DNA of 64,000 nt from Pusillimonas sp. MFBS29 (lineage in GTDB: Bacteria; Pseudomonadota; Gammaproteobacteria; Burkholderiales; Burkholderiaceae_B). The notes beneath the pieces are model-generated. The model searched no databases. It was not told the origin of the DNA and worked only from the letters and a program-made list of their open reading frames with translations. Within the stretch, counting starts at the first letter, position 1; each line of letters starts with the position of its first letter. The stretch covers positions 372,001 through 436,000 of the forward strand of contig NZ_JAJEWL010000002.1 in assembly GCF_020687695.1 (NCBI RefSeq), written 5' to 3'. Position numbers and translations under genes: made by a program. Below, piece after piece: positions 1 through 8,082 of this stretch.

Positions 1-113
1 TCTCGGCAATGCTGGCGTACTGGTACCTGCCTGAAAACATACACGTGATCATTGGCGCGCTGGCGGGCGGTATCGCCGGCGTGCTTTTAGGAGAGCAGGG
101 CGATGAATCTTGA
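1..113 (+). CDS. azlC: AzlC-family branched-chain amino acid exporter subunit, 3' end only
   Basis: Only the last 36 codons are in the window, reading from base 3 to a TGA at 111-113. The residues are hydrophobic and glycine/alanine-rich (an IIGALAGGIAGVLLGE stretch), as expected for the last membrane helix of an AzlC permease. The name rests mainly on the next gene, a clear AzlD: the two families are almost always encoded as a pair and together export branched-chain amino acids or analogues. The stop overlaps the azlD start (ATG at 103) by 11 bases, which suggests translational coupling. The 5' part lies outside the window, so domain content cannot be checked. Confidence 0.7.
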   Translation, partial: SAMLAYWYLPENIHVIIGALAGGIAGVLLGEQGDES

Positions 114-411
114 CACAACAGGAACCGGAGCACTGTTTATCGTACTGATCATGGCTATCGTTACGTTAGCCACGCGTTGGGGTGGTGTCTACGTGATGGG
201 ATTCGTGCCAATCAGCAAACGGGTCAAGCGCTTCATTCAGGCCATGTCGGGCTCTGTGCTGGTGGCAATCGTCACTCCCATGGCTGTTACAGGAGATGTC
301 GGGGCACAGCTGTCGCTGTTGGCTACGGGAATCGTTATGCTGTCGTTGAAAAGGCCTTTGCTGGCACTTGCCTGCGGAATCGTTGTCGCAGCGCTGGTAC
401 GGCTTTTTTGA
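103..411 (+). CDS. azlD: AzlD-family branched-chain amino acid exporter small subunit
   Basis: A 102-residue integral membrane protein with about four hydrophobic helices, the normal size for AzlD. An arginine-containing loop (LATRWGGVYVMGF) follows helix 1, and a basic patch (SKRVKRFI) precedes helix 2; both are typical of the family. With AzlC it forms a two-component exporter of branched-chain amino acids in the inner membrane. The ATG lies inside the end of azlC, so the pair forms one transcription unit. The next gene is convergent, and a 9-bp perfect stem-loop follows the stop. Confidence 0.85.
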   Translation: MNLDTTGTGALFIVLIMAIVTLATRWGGVYVMGFVPISKRVKRFIQAMSGSVLVAIVTPMAVTGDVGAQLSLLATGIVMLSLKRPLLALACGIVVAALVRLF

Positions 412-421
412 ACGGACAATC

Positions 422-446
422 GCTGGCTGCACTGTTGGCAGCCAGC
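422..446 (+). terminator. Stem-loop between convergent azlD and the ABC receptor gene
   Basis: Perfect 9-bp inverted repeat, GCTGGCTGC at 422-430 and GCAGCCAGC at 438-446, with a 7-base loop. It lies just after azlD and faces the end of the convergent gene. There is no strong T-run on either side, so it may be a weak bidirectional terminator or only an mRNA 3'-end stabiliser. Confidence 0.45.
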
Positions 447-486
447 TTATCTTGCTGATCCTAAAGAACCTTACCGTTCAGGGCAC

Positions 487-1701
487 TTATGACTTCAAAG
501 CGGGGCATTCACTTTCCTCAGGGGAAACATAGGCGTCTTCAGCGGGAATCGTCGCAACAACTTCAGACAGATCCCATTCGCTTTTCCCATCAGTTTTCAC
601 CTTGAGCATGTACATGTCATGCATCAGGATGCCGTCGCGGCGGATAGTGCCGCCTTTAGCGAAGAAGTCGTCGATCTTCATTTCACCCAGCTTGCTGCGA
701 ACGGCATCAGTCTCGTCCGTACCGGCTGCTTTAATAGCATTCAAATAAGCGGTGGTTGCTGAGTAAAGGGCGGCATGTGGTCCGGTTGGAGCGGCGTTGC
801 TCGAAAACTCTGCATAACGCTTCTGCCAATCGCGCGAGGCATCGTCCATATTCCAGTACCAGCTGCCCGTGTAGTGCAGGCCCTTGGTGATCTCTACGCC
901 CATGCTCTGCACGTCGGACAACAGAACCAGCATACCCGCCAGATCCTGTCCGGATGAGACGATTCCGAATTCGTGCGCCTGCTTGATGGCGTTGACCGTA
1001 TCTGTTCCCGCGTTGGCCAGGCCAATTACCTTGGCGCCCGATGATTGCGCCTGCAACAGGTATGAAGAGAAGTCGGCCGTATTGATAGGCACATTCACGG
1101 TTTGAACGACTTTGCCGCCCAGCTCGTTTACAACCCGTGTAGTATCTTTCGCCAATGCATGCCCGAATGCATAGTCAGCCGCCAGAATAAACCAGGAGTC
1201 ACCGCCATTTTTCACGGTTGCCGAGGCTGTGCCAGTGGCCAGGGCATAGGTGTTGTATCCGTAGTGAATGCCATATTTGGTGCAAGCCTTGCCGGTGATG
1301 TCGACACTACCCGGCCCGGTTCCAATGGTGATCTTCTTCTTTTGAAGGGCCAGCTGTTGCACGGACAGGGCAACAGCTGAATTGGTCAGGTCGGTGATCA
1401 TGTCGACCTGGTCGGTATCGAACCATTTGCGCGCAGTGGCAGAAGCGACGTCGGCTTTGTTCTGATGGTCGGCGTAGATGACTTCTACCTTTTTGCCCAG
1501 TACGGTTCCGCCGAAATCACGGACCGCCATCTCGACGGCGGCGACTGCACCCGGACCGCTGAATCCGCTTGAATACATGCCCGACATGTCGCCAAGCACG
1601 CCAATCTTGACAACATCATCCGAGATTCCGGCAGCAGCGCCGCTTGTACTGAACGCCACCGCTATTGCGAACGATAATGCTTTTATACCAGTTTTCAACA
1701 T
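487..1701 (-). CDS. ABC transporter substrate-binding protein, branched-chain amino acid/amide (Peripla_BP_6) type
   Basis: A 404-residue periplasmic binding protein. The start at 1701 is chosen because AAGGA lies just upstream and the product then begins with a signal peptide (MLKTGIKALSFAIAVAFSTS) with a cleavage site near AAAG. The mature part opens VVKIGVLGDMSGMYS, the usual first strand of the LivK/AmiC fold. It is distant from the two LivK proteins elsewhere in the window and resembles receptors assigned to amides, aromatic acids or urea. No permease or ATPase gene adjoins it, so it is an orphan receptor that probably shares a transporter. The ligand is unknown. A perfect FNR-type box and a leader hairpin lie upstream. 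Confidence 0.85.
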   Translation of the reverse strand: MLKTGIKALSFAIAVAFSTSGAAAGISDDVVKIGVLGDMSGMYSSGFSGPGAVAAVEMAVRDFGGTVLGKKVEVIYADHQNKADVASATARKWFDTDQVDMITDLTNSAVALSVQQLALQKKKITIGTGPGSVDITGKACTKYGIHYGYNTYALATGTASATVKNGGDSWFILAADYAFGHALAKDTTRVVNELGGKVVQTVNVPINTADFSSYLLQAQSSGAKVIGLANAGTDTVNAIKQAHEFGIVSSGQDLAGMLVLLSDVQSMGVEITKGLHYTGSWYWNMDDASRDWQKRYAEFSSNAAPTGPHAALYSATTAYLNAIKAAGTDETDAVRSKLGEMKIDDFFAKGGTIRRDGILMHDMYMLKVKTDGKSEWDLSEVVATIPAEDAYVSPEESECPALKS

Positions 1702-1743
1702 GTCATCCTTCCTTGTGTTTTTTGTGGTTAATACGACATCAGG

Positions 1744-1772
1744 CGATGCTTTTCCATAGCCCTGAAGCATCG
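1744..1772 (-). repeat. 8-bp inverted repeat in the leader of the orphan receptor gene
   Basis: CGATGCTT at 1744-1751 and AAGCATCG at 1765-1772 are perfect inverted repeats with a 13-base spacer, 43 bases upstream of the receptor start. It could be a leader hairpin or an operator dyad. It has no T-run. Confidence 0.4.
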
Positions 1773-1835
1773 TAATACGATTTTAATAAGCTGTCTAAAC
1801 AAGCTGAATCAGCATAATTCGAGCCACTGTCAAAT

Positions 1836-1849
1836 TTGATACACATCAA
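1836..1849. promoter_or_regulatory. Perfect FNR/Anr-type box
   Basis: TTGATACACATCAA matches the FNR/Anr consensus TTGAT-N4-ATCAA at all ten defined bases. It lies in the 285-bp divergent region (1702-1986) between the orphan ABC receptor and the Bug receptor. If it acts as a class II site centred at -41.5, a plausible -10 exists on either side: TGAAAT at 1871-1876 rightward, or TATGCT at 1811-1816 leftward. Which gene it serves cannot be decided from sequence alone. Confidence 0.55.
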
Positions 1850-1986
1850 GCCTGGAAGGGCAGAGTTTCCTGAAATTCAATACTGGTTAATTAAATCCAT
1901 CTAGAATCCATGTACACCATACGATCACGATCTGCCACGCTGCGGGTCAAAGGTCGGTTGAAACATCGAAGAATAAGGAGACGTTC

Positions 1987-2988
1987 ATGTTAAACAACCA
2001 GGTTTCAATCCGTACACACCGCAGTCTGCGCGCATTGTGTGCAGGTTTTGTCAGTGCCGCCCTGTTTGGCGGCGTCGCCCAGGCGGCAGAAGACTGGCCC
2101 GTCAAGCCCGTCACATCGGTAGTCGCATTCTCGCCAGGAGGAACCACCGATATTCTGGCTCGCGAAATCGCCAATGCGCTGACTCCAATGTGGGGGCAGA
2201 GCGTCGTTGTCGAAAACAAGCCCGGTGGTGCCGGAAACATCGGTACTCAGGCAGTCATTAGCGCGGAACCCGATGGCTATACCATTCTGATCAATTCCAT
2301 CGGCCCCATTGCAGTTAACCCATCGCTGTTCAGCAAACTCAAGTTCGACCCCCAGAAAGATCTTGTGCCTATCGTACTGGTGGCCGACGTGCCCAACGTG
2401 CTGGTGGTGAATCCGAATAGCGGCATCAAGTCGGTCGAAGAACTCATACAGGCTTCCAAGAGCCGTGCAGGCGGGGTAAATTGCGCATCCACCGGCGTCG
2501 GAACGGCTGCCCACTTATCGTGCGAGACATTCGCGCGCCAGGCCAAGATTGAATTCACCCATATCCCATACAAGGGCGCCGAGGCTTTGAATGATCTTAT
2601 CGGTGGACGAGTCGACTTTATGTTCGCAACAATGCCTTCCGTCATGGGGCATATTCGTGCCGGAACACTGCGGCCGCTTGCTGTATCGACCGCGACCCGA
2701 TCGGTAGTCATGCCGGATCTGCCCACAGTTGCGGAAGCAGGGCTGCCGGAATTTGCCCTGGGCTCCTGGTTTGGCTATTTTGCGCCCAAAGGTACGCCGG
2801 ATCACATCGTCCAGAAGATCAATGCCGACATTAATACAGTGCTGCAGGATCCCAACATCAAGCAGCGCCTGACCAACGAGGGTGCAGTACCGGTCGGGGG
2901 CACTGCCGAAGAGTTTGCTGCTTACGTTGCCAGCGAAACCAAGAAGTGGAATGCCGTCGTAACCGAGGTCGGCATCAAACTGGATTGA
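1987..2988 (+). CDS. Bug-family tripartite tricarboxylate transporter substrate-binding protein
   Basis: A 333-residue secreted solute receptor of the TctC/Bug family. The signal peptide runs to about residue 33 (GGVAQAAEDWP). The mature protein shows the family pattern: WPVKPVTSVVAFSPGGTTDILAR, then VVENKPGGAGNIGTQ, PDGYTIL, and a late PTVAEAGLP. AAGGAG lies just before the ATG. These receptors bind small carboxylates in the periplasm and normally feed a TctAB permease; none is nearby, as is common for the many orphan Bug genes of Alcaligenaceae. The neighbours, a LysR regulator three bases downstream and a class II aldolase, suggest a sugar-acid or hydroxy-acid ligand, but this is inference. 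Confidence 0.9.
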   Translation: MLNNQVSIRTHRSLRALCAGFVSAALFGGVAQAAEDWPVKPVTSVVAFSPGGTTDILAREIANALTPMWGQSVVVENKPGGAGNIGTQAVISAEPDGYTILINSIGPIAVNPSLFSKLKFDPQKDLVPIVLVADVPNVLVVNPNSGIKSVEELIQASKSRAGGVNCASTGVGTAAHLSCETFARQAKIEFTHIPYKGAEALNDLIGGRVDFMFATMPSVMGHIRAGTLRPLAVSTATRSVVMPDLPTVAEAGLPEFALGSWFGYFAPKGTPDHIVQKINADINTVLQDPNIKQRLTNEGAVPVGGTAEEFAAYVASETKKWNAVVTEVGIKLD

Positions 2989-2991
2989 GCC

Positions 2992-3897
2992 TTGAACATT
3001 GATCTGGATGCGCTTAGAACGCTGGTCGCTGCGATTGACGAACGCAGCCTCGCCCGAGCGGCTGAGCGCGAAGGGCTGGTCACTTCGGCGGTCAGCAAGC
3101 GTATCTCGGAGCTTGAACGCAGCCTTGGCACAAAGGTTCTGCAGCGGCATAACAGGGGGGTGATACCAACTGCCGCAGGCTCGGCGCTGTACTACCGGGC
3201 CAAGGCCATTTTGGGACAAATGTCGGGCCTGACCAGCTTTATTGAGGATTTCGCGAGCGATGGCAGCCCCAAGATTCAATTGGCTTCGAATCGCTCAGCC
3301 ATCGTTCTTTTTCTGCCTCGCGAAATTAAACTTTACCAGGAGCAGCAGTCCCAGCGGCTGCGGATCGATCTGCTTGAATCCTATAGCAGCGAGATACCGC
3401 GCCTGGTCGTAGAGAAAAATCTGGACCTGGGCATTTATCACGCAGTCGGCCCGGCACCCGGCGTCCATTCCGTGCCTTACCACCGTGACCGTGTCGTGCT
3501 GGTGGTGCCCAACGGCCATCCATTGCAACGCGAAAATGCGGTGTATCTGGACGAGGCCCGCGAATTCGATTTTCTAGGCTACTTTCCGCGCCATTCCTTC
3601 GAGGCTTTTATGGAACTGGCCGGTCACAGTCTGACCGGCCCCCTGAATGTGAAGATACAGGTGTCCAATTACGAGGCCCGCTGCAAAATGATCCGGGAAG
3701 GGCTCGGGATCGGCATCATGCCGGAAGGCATCGCCGATACCTACATCGCACAAATGGGGCTGGTCAAGGTGCCCCTTAAAGACGACTGGGCACTGCGCCA
3801 GTTCTATCTTTGTGTGCGTGATCCGGAAACCCTGCGTCCGTCCAGCCGCAGCCTTATGGATTTTTTTGCCCAGCAGGCCTCAGCTCGCAACGCCTAG
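2992..3897 (+). CDS. LysR-family transcriptional regulator
   Basis: 301 residues with an N-terminal winged helix-turn-helix (MNIDLDALRTLVAAIDERSL, then TSAVSKRISELERSLG at about residues 29-45) and a C-terminal effector domain. Translation must begin at the TTG at 2992, three bases after the Bug stop, because the first HTH helix starts right there; the Shine-Dalgarno is weak, so coupling to the upstream gene is likely. Most LysR genes are divergent from their targets. This one is co-directional inside a Bug/LysR/aldolase group, so it probably controls its own operon in response to the substrate carried by the Bug receptor. The ligand is unknown. Confidence 0.88.
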   Translation: MNIDLDALRTLVAAIDERSLARAAEREGLVTSAVSKRISELERSLGTKVLQRHNRGVIPTAAGSALYYRAKAILGQMSGLTSFIEDFASDGSPKIQLASNRSAIVLFLPREIKLYQEQQSQRLRIDLLESYSSEIPRLVVEKNLDLGIYHAVGPAPGVHSVPYHRDRVVLVVPNGHPLQRENAVYLDEAREFDFLGYFPRHSFEAFMELAGHSLTGPLNVKIQVSNYEARCKMIREGLGIGIMPEGIADTYIAQMGLVKVPLKDDWALRQFYLCVRDPETLRPSSRSLMDFFAQQASARNA

Positions 3898-3960
3898 CCT
3901 GAGTTCGCTGTCCGTATCGTCATTTCTCATATTCCTTAATTTTTGAGTGCACCGTTAACC

Positions 3961-4749
3961 ATGTCACTGATTCCAGAACTGAAAATTTCATCCATGAAGG
4001 ACCGTTGTTCCCCCGAAGAGTGGAAGGCACGAGTTGATCTTGCCGCTTGTTATCGCCTTATCGCGCACTATGGCATGGCGGATATGGTCGCCAACCATAT
4101 TTCGCTGCGGGTTCCGGGCGAAGAGGGTACTTTTCTGATTAATGCCTACGGGCTGCTCTATGAAGAGATCACGGCCTCCAGCCTGATCAAGATCGACCAT
4201 GCGGGTGAAGTGGTGTCGTCTCCCGATTTTGGGGACTTCAAATATGGTGTGAACCGTGCAGGCTTCGTTATTCACAGCGCCGTCCACGAGGCTCGCCCCG
4301 AGGTGGATTGTGTAATTCATACACACACATGGGCCGGCATGGCTGTATCTGCACTGGAATGCGGCTTGCTGCCGCTCAACCAGACGTCTATGCGTTTCCT
4401 GAAAATTGGTTATCACGATTACTGCGGCGTCGTGCTTGATCTTGCCGAACAGGAGTCGCTGGTAAATGATCTGGGCAGCAACGAAGCCCTGATTTTGCGC
4501 AATCACGGCTTGCTTACGGCGGGCCGGACAATCGGCGAAGCATTCAACTGGATGCATCGCCTGGAGCTTGCTTGTCGCGCACAGCTTGCTGCAATGGCTT
4601 GCGGTACGCCGCTGCGCAGCGTTCCCGAGCAGGTCGTTGAATCCACTTATATGCAATACCAACCACAGAGCCGCCGTCCGTATGGCCTAATGGAGTGGCC
4701 GGCGCTACTCAGGCTGGCGTACCGCCTGGATCCAGGTTTTGCGCAATAA
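3961..4749 (+). CDS. Class II aldolase/adducin-family protein
   Basis: 262 residues from the ATG at 3961; an in-frame TTG at 3943 would add six. The product belongs to the zinc-dependent class II aldolase (fuculose-phosphate aldolase/adducin head) fold. The metal-binding histidines are visible in CVIHTHTWAG and in LRNHGLLTAG, and NHISLRVPG matches the family N-terminal motif. Members cleave or decarboxylate sugar phosphates and sugar acids, but many bacterial paralogues have unknown substrates. It follows a Bug receptor and a LysR gene on the same strand, so it may process the imported acid. A specific reaction cannot be assigned. Confidence 0.85.
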   Translation: MSLIPELKISSMKDRCSPEEWKARVDLAACYRLIAHYGMADMVANHISLRVPGEEGTFLINAYGLLYEEITASSLIKIDHAGEVVSSPDFGDFKYGVNRAGFVIHSAVHEARPEVDCVIHTHTWAGMAVSALECGLLPLNQTSMRFLKIGYHDYCGVVLDLAEQESLVNDLGSNEALILRNHGLLTAGRTIGEAFNWMHRLELACRAQLAAMACGTPLRSVPEQVVESTYMQYQPQSRRPYGLMEWPALLRLAYRLDPGFAQ

Positions 4750-4755
4750 GTACAT

Positions 4756-4775
4756 AAGCGGAAGCGTTCCCGCTT
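4756..4775 (+). terminator. Weak stem-loop after the aldolase gene
   Basis: AAGCGG at 4756-4761 pairs with CCGCTT at 4770-4775 across an 8-base loop, just after the aldolase stop. A second nested dyad follows (TGCGTGG about 4779-4785, CCACGCA about 4810-4816). The T-run is poor. The rest of the 262-bp gap 4750-5011 shows no gene that I can support. Confidence 0.3.
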
Positions 4776-4969
4776 TGGATGCGTGGCTGCTGCACGGGCA
4801 GCCTGCGTATCCACGCAGAGCGGGGTGCAGATTCATCCGGAGACTGGCTGCCTGATGGACCTGTATTTGGTGAACCTGTATTATCGACTTTACATAATAC
4901 ACATTATGCGTATTTTATTTGCCCATTGACCACTACGACAGGCACCAGTACTACATGGCACTGACCGAA

Positions 4970-4996
4970 GGCCCTGCAAAGCCGTAATGCAGGGCC
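4970..4996 (-). terminator. 9-bp stem-loop after the cupin gene
   Basis: GGCCCTGCA at 4970-4978 and TGCAGGGCC at 4988-4996 form a perfect 9-bp stem with a 9-base loop, 15 bases past the cupin stop codon on the minus strand. No T-run follows, so intrinsic termination is uncertain. Confidence 0.4.
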
Positions 4997-5011
4997 ACCC
5001 ACAGTTTGAAA

Positions 5012-5401
5012 TTATTCTGTGGTGGTGCCGTCGAAGTGCTCTTCTTTTTCGTCGGCTTTGGTGGCGTGCAGCACACCTTCGCGATGCTCGGGTGGCCCGT
5101 ACAAGGTATACAGGCGCAAAGGTTCGGTGCCCGTGTTGATCACATTATGGCGAGCACCTGCCGGAACGATAATGGCGTCATCGTCTTCGATTTCGTAGGT
5201 ATTGTCATCGATCAACACCTGCCCTTTGCCTGCCTCGAGGCGAAAGAACTGGTCGTGCGTTTCATGAACTTCGGCGCCGATCTCCTCGCCAGGCTGCAAA
5301 GTCATCAATACCAGCTGCATATGCTTGCCGGTATACAGCACCTTGCGGAAGTTATCGTTTTCTACAGTAAGTTTTTCGATGTTCTGGACAAAGCCTTTCA
5401 C
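5012..5401 (-). CDS. Single-domain cupin protein
   Basis: 129 residues forming one small beta-barrel cupin. Motif 1 is seen as GAEVHETHDQFFRLEAGKG (two His, then Glu) and motif 2 as PAGARHNVINTG, so a metal-binding site of the 3-His/1-Glu kind is likely. Small stand-alone cupins of this type have no single known role; some bind metals or sugars, some act as dioxygenases or isomerases. It is divergent from a CueR-type regulator with 90 bp between the starts, so shared control by copper is possible but unproven. The C-terminus is very acidic (ADEKEEHFDGTTTE). Confidence 0.75.
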   Translation of the reverse strand: MKGFVQNIEKLTVENDNFRKVLYTGKHMQLVLMTLQPGEEIGAEVHETHDQFFRLEAGKGQVLIDDNTYEIEDDDAIIVPAGARHNVINTGTEPLRLYTLYGPPEHREGVLHATKADEKEEHFDGTTTE

Positions 5402-5491
5402 GTTACTACTCCTATAAGTTACGACCGCTATCGTTTAATCTTAACACTACCCTGTTCAATAAGATTCCGGATCGCATATGGAAGGTGCCCA

Positions 5492-5911
5492 ATGACGCAA
5501 GCTATAAATTCCATGAACATCGGCGAAGCGGCCGGCGCATCGGGGGTTTCGGCCAAGATGATTCGCTATTACGAGGAAACAGGCCTGATTCCCGCCGCAG
5601 CGCGCACCCCCGCCGGCTATCGTGTCTATAAAGACACCGATGTGCACAGGCTGCGCTTCATACGGCGGGCACGCGACCTGGGCTTTGGTGTTGCCGAGAT
5701 CGGCGAGCTGCTGGACCTGTGGAATGACAGCGCTCGTCACAGTGCCGCTGTCAAGCAACTGGCCCAGGCACATATAAGCGAATTGCAGAGCAAAATAGAT
5801 GGTCTGCAGCAAATGGCCGACACTTTACAGAATTTGATTGATTGTTGTGCTGGCGATAACCGGCCCGATTGCCCTATTCTGTCGAGCCTGGAGGAGCATA
5901 CCCCTCCTTAG
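5492..5911 (+). CDS. cueR: CueR-type MerR-family copper-responsive regulator
   Basis: 139 residues from the ATG at 5492; an alternative ATG at 5513 gives MNIGEAA, the usual family start. It has an N-terminal MerR helix-turn-helix (VSAKMIRYYEETGLIPAA), a dimerisation helix, and a C-terminal metal loop with Cys-x7-Cys (CAGDNRPDCPIL). That spacing matches the copper(I) site of CueR/HmrR rather than the mercury site of MerR. Such proteins activate copper-efflux genes (copA, cueO) by untwisting promoters with a 19-bp spacer. No copA lies in the window, so the target must be elsewhere unless it is the divergent cupin. Confidence 0.85.
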   Translation: MTQAINSMNIGEAAGASGVSAKMIRYYEETGLIPAAARTPAGYRVYKDTDVHRLRFIRRARDLGFGVAEIGELLDLWNDSARHSAAVKQLAQAHISELQSKIDGLQQMADTLQNLIDCCAGDNRPDCPILSSLEEHTPP

Positions 5912-5951
5912 TTCAAGAACAACATAAGAACACTCTGCAATAGGAGACATC

Positions 5952-7496
5952 ATGCACTTGCGTTCATGCCGATTATGGCCTGCCGTACTGGCCCTGGGTT
6001 TTCTGGCGGCTTGCGGCAGCAACAAATCTGCCGATACAACCATTTCTTCTGCACAGGTGCATGATGCGGTGGCGCAGCTGGATAACGTTATCGCCGATGT
6101 CATGACGCGTACAGGCATTCCGGGCATGGCCGTCGCAGTAGTACACAATGGTGAAACGATTTACAGCAAAGGCTTTGGAGTACGGCTGGTTACCGAGCCC
6201 GCCCTTGTCGATGCCGATACGGTATTCCAGCTCGCTTCTTTGTCCAAATCCGTCGGTGCTTCGGTTGTGGCGGCACAAGTGGGCAAAGGCATTGTTGACT
6301 GGAGTACGCCGCTGACCAGACACCTTCCGTGGTTTGCCCTGAGCGATCCACAAGCCACCACACAGCTTACGATAGGCGATCTTTACGCCCACAGATCCGG
6401 CTTGCCTGACCATGCCGGCGATGACCTTGAGGAAATCGGGTACAGCCGCAGGCAAATACTGGAAAAATTGCGTTTTTTGCCCACCAAGCCACTGCGCAGC
6501 GAATACTTCTACACCAATTTCGGCCTTACGGCAGGTGCTCAGGCTGTTGCCGTTGCAGCCGGAACGGATTGGGAAAGCCTGTCCGAGCAAGATATCTATC
6601 GTCCACTGGGCATGCAGTCCACCTCGTCGCGTTATGCCGACTTCATCGCCCGCACCAATCGCGCCTCTCCCCACATTGGCGTCAACGGCCAGTTTCAACC
6701 GGGTCCGCAACGTCAGCCTGATGCACAATCACCGGCTGGCGGCGTCAGTTCCAGTGCACACGACATGGCCAGGTGGATGAAGCTGATTCTGGCTGGCGGC
6801 GCCTATGAGGGCGAGCAGATTATTCCATCAGACGCCCTGTTGCCGGCGCTCAGTCCGCAAATGCAGACATCACCTGCCACTGAGGATAGCGCAGCCGGCT
6901 ACTATGGATACGGTTTTAACCTGTCCACCTCCAGTCTTGGCCATGTCATGTACGGACATTCCGGGGCTTTTATCATGGGTACGGGTACCGCTTTCAGCCT
7001 GCTTCCCGCTGCAAATACAGGCATTGTGGTCCTGACCAATGCCTGGCCTGTCGGTGCCGCCGAGGCTGTCAGCCTGACCTATATGGATCTGGTGCAGTTC
7101 GGGCGCGCACATGAAGATTGGGTCGCCTTTCTCAAGCCCTACTTTGCCGCCATGACGGCGCCTGAAGGCGAGCTCGCAGGCCTGCCATTTCCAGGCAACC
7201 CGATCCCGCCGCTTCCCGCACATGCCTATACAGGCGTTTACTTCAATGACTACTTCGGTCAGGCCAGCGTTGAACAGGCTGGCGGAAAGCTTAATCTGGT
7301 CATGGGACCGGCCGGGCAAACGTTTCCCTTGCAACACTGGGATGGCAACACCTATGTGTTCGAGCCTGATGGTGAAGTTGCTGCACCCGGGTCCCGCTCC
7401 AGTGTGAGGTTCGGAATTGGTCCGGCCGGTATGGCGCAAGACCTGAGCATAGAGGTATTCGACAAGGAAGGGATGGGCACGTTGCTACGGCAATAA
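5952..7496 (+). CDS. Beta-lactamase-family (class C-like) serine hydrolase lipoprotein
   Basis: 514 residues. The N-terminus is a lipoprotein signal with lipobox LAAC (Cys21), so the protein should be anchored to a membrane on its periplasmic face. The beta-lactamase/esterase fold is marked by SxxK at Ser96-Leu-Ser-Lys99, YxN at Tyr187-Thr-Asn189 and the HSG triad at 336-338 (in place of KTG). The last ~100 residues look like the beta-rich C-terminal domain common in these hydrolases. Known relatives include AmpC, EstB esterases and D-aminopeptidases; most are not true beta-lactamases. AGGAG lies before the ATG. It lies just upstream of, and convergent with, gspC. Confidence 0.85.
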   Translation: MHLRSCRLWPAVLALGFLAACGSNKSADTTISSAQVHDAVAQLDNVIADVMTRTGIPGMAVAVVHNGETIYSKGFGVRLVTEPALVDADTVFQLASLSKSVGASVVAAQVGKGIVDWSTPLTRHLPWFALSDPQATTQLTIGDLYAHRSGLPDHAGDDLEEIGYSRRQILEKLRFLPTKPLRSEYFYTNFGLTAGAQAVAVAAGTDWESLSEQDIYRPLGMQSTSSRYADFIARTNRASPHIGVNGQFQPGPQRQPDAQSPAGGVSSSAHDMARWMKLILAGGAYEGEQIIPSDALLPALSPQMQTSPATEDSAAGYYGYGFNLSTSSLGHVMYGHSGAFIMGTGTAFSLLPAANTGIVVLTNAWPVGAAEAVSLTYMDLVQFGRAHEDWVAFLKPYFAAMTAPEGELAGLPFPGNPIPPLPAHAYTGVYFNDYFGQASVEQAGGKLNLVMGPAGQTFPLQHWDGNTYVFEPDGEVAAPGSRSSVRFGIGPAGMAQDLSIEVFDKEGMGTLLRQ

Positions 7497-7510
7497 ATCG
7501 CACCGTGCAA

Positions 7511-7981
7511 TCAGCGCTTGTCGGCCGTTGTGGCTTCAGTAACCGGAATAAAGCCCTGGATCAGGTTCGTGGGGTTATCCTGCATCGCAACTTGCTCGAT
7601 GACGCCGTCCTGATCGATGGAGACACCATTGGCTGTGACTGCAGCCAAGGTGACACCTGGGGCCAGCGACTGCCCCACCCGATACGCCTGGGCCGGGCTG
7701 CCGTTGACCGACAGCAAGGCCGCCGCGCGCCCGCCGTTACTCCAGATAACTCCGGTGACCACAACAGGAACCCGCAAGGCATTGCCGCCAAACCAGCCGG
7801 CTACCCTGCCCGTATCCTGGCCCGCGGCTGTGCCGGCGTCGAGCATGGGTGGCGGTTGCGTCGGGACTGGTGCGAGCAACAGAGCTGCCCATACACCTAT
7901 GCCGACCGTCAGCGTTGCGATTGCCAGGCCTCGCACCACACCAGGACCATCAGGCCGGGTTAATGCTGCGAGGTTGCCCAT
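7511..7981 (-). CDS. gspC: Type II secretion inner-membrane protein GspC (type II secretion protein N-like)
   Basis: 156 residues; the start at 7981 is supported by GGAG nine bases upstream. There is a short cytoplasmic N-terminus, one transmembrane helix (about residues 16-35, GLAIATLTVGIGVWAALLL), a proline-rich linker, and a periplasmic homology region (WSNGGRAAALLSVNG..AYRVGQSLAPGVTLAAV). GspC links the inner-membrane platform to the secretin GspD. It is short and lacks a clear PDZ domain after the HR region. It is divergent from the gspG-F operon with about 100 bp between the starts, and its stop is 14 bases from the convergent hydrolase gene. Confidence 0.8.
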   Translation of the reverse strand: MGNLAALTRPDGPGVVRGLAIATLTVGIGVWAALLLAPVPTQPPPMLDAGTAAGQDTGRVAGWFGGNALRVPVVVTGVIWSNGGRAAALLSVNGSPAQAYRVGQSLAPGVTLAAVTANGVSIDQDGVIEQVAMQDNPTNLIQGFIPVTEATTADKR

Positions 7982-8009
7982 AGTTGCTCCATATTCATAA
8001 TTTTGTCGC

Positions 8010-8037
8010 TTGCAAACCAAGCGGATGATTCTAAAAT
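8010..8037 (+). promoter_or_regulatory. Candidate sigma-70 promoter of the gspG-F operon
   Basis: TTGCAA (8010-8015), a 16-base spacer and TAAAAT (8032-8037) lie in the divergent gspC/gspG gap, about 45 bases ahead of the proposed gspG start. The -10 matches 5 of 6 consensus bases and the -35 matches 4 of 6. Confidence 0.4.
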
Positions 8038-8082
8038 GTTCTAAAAAATAACAATTGTCAATTTTTAGTACGGAGAAGTGTC

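Noticed and set aside
4779-4964. 61-residue open frame in the gap after the aldolase gene
   Set aside because: Composition and codons do not look coding and there is no Shine-Dalgarno or recognisable domain.
5006-5491. Long 5' extension of the CueR reading frame
   Set aside because: The extension covers the cupin gene on the other strand and shows no family similarity; CueR proteins start at the ATG at 5492 or 5513.
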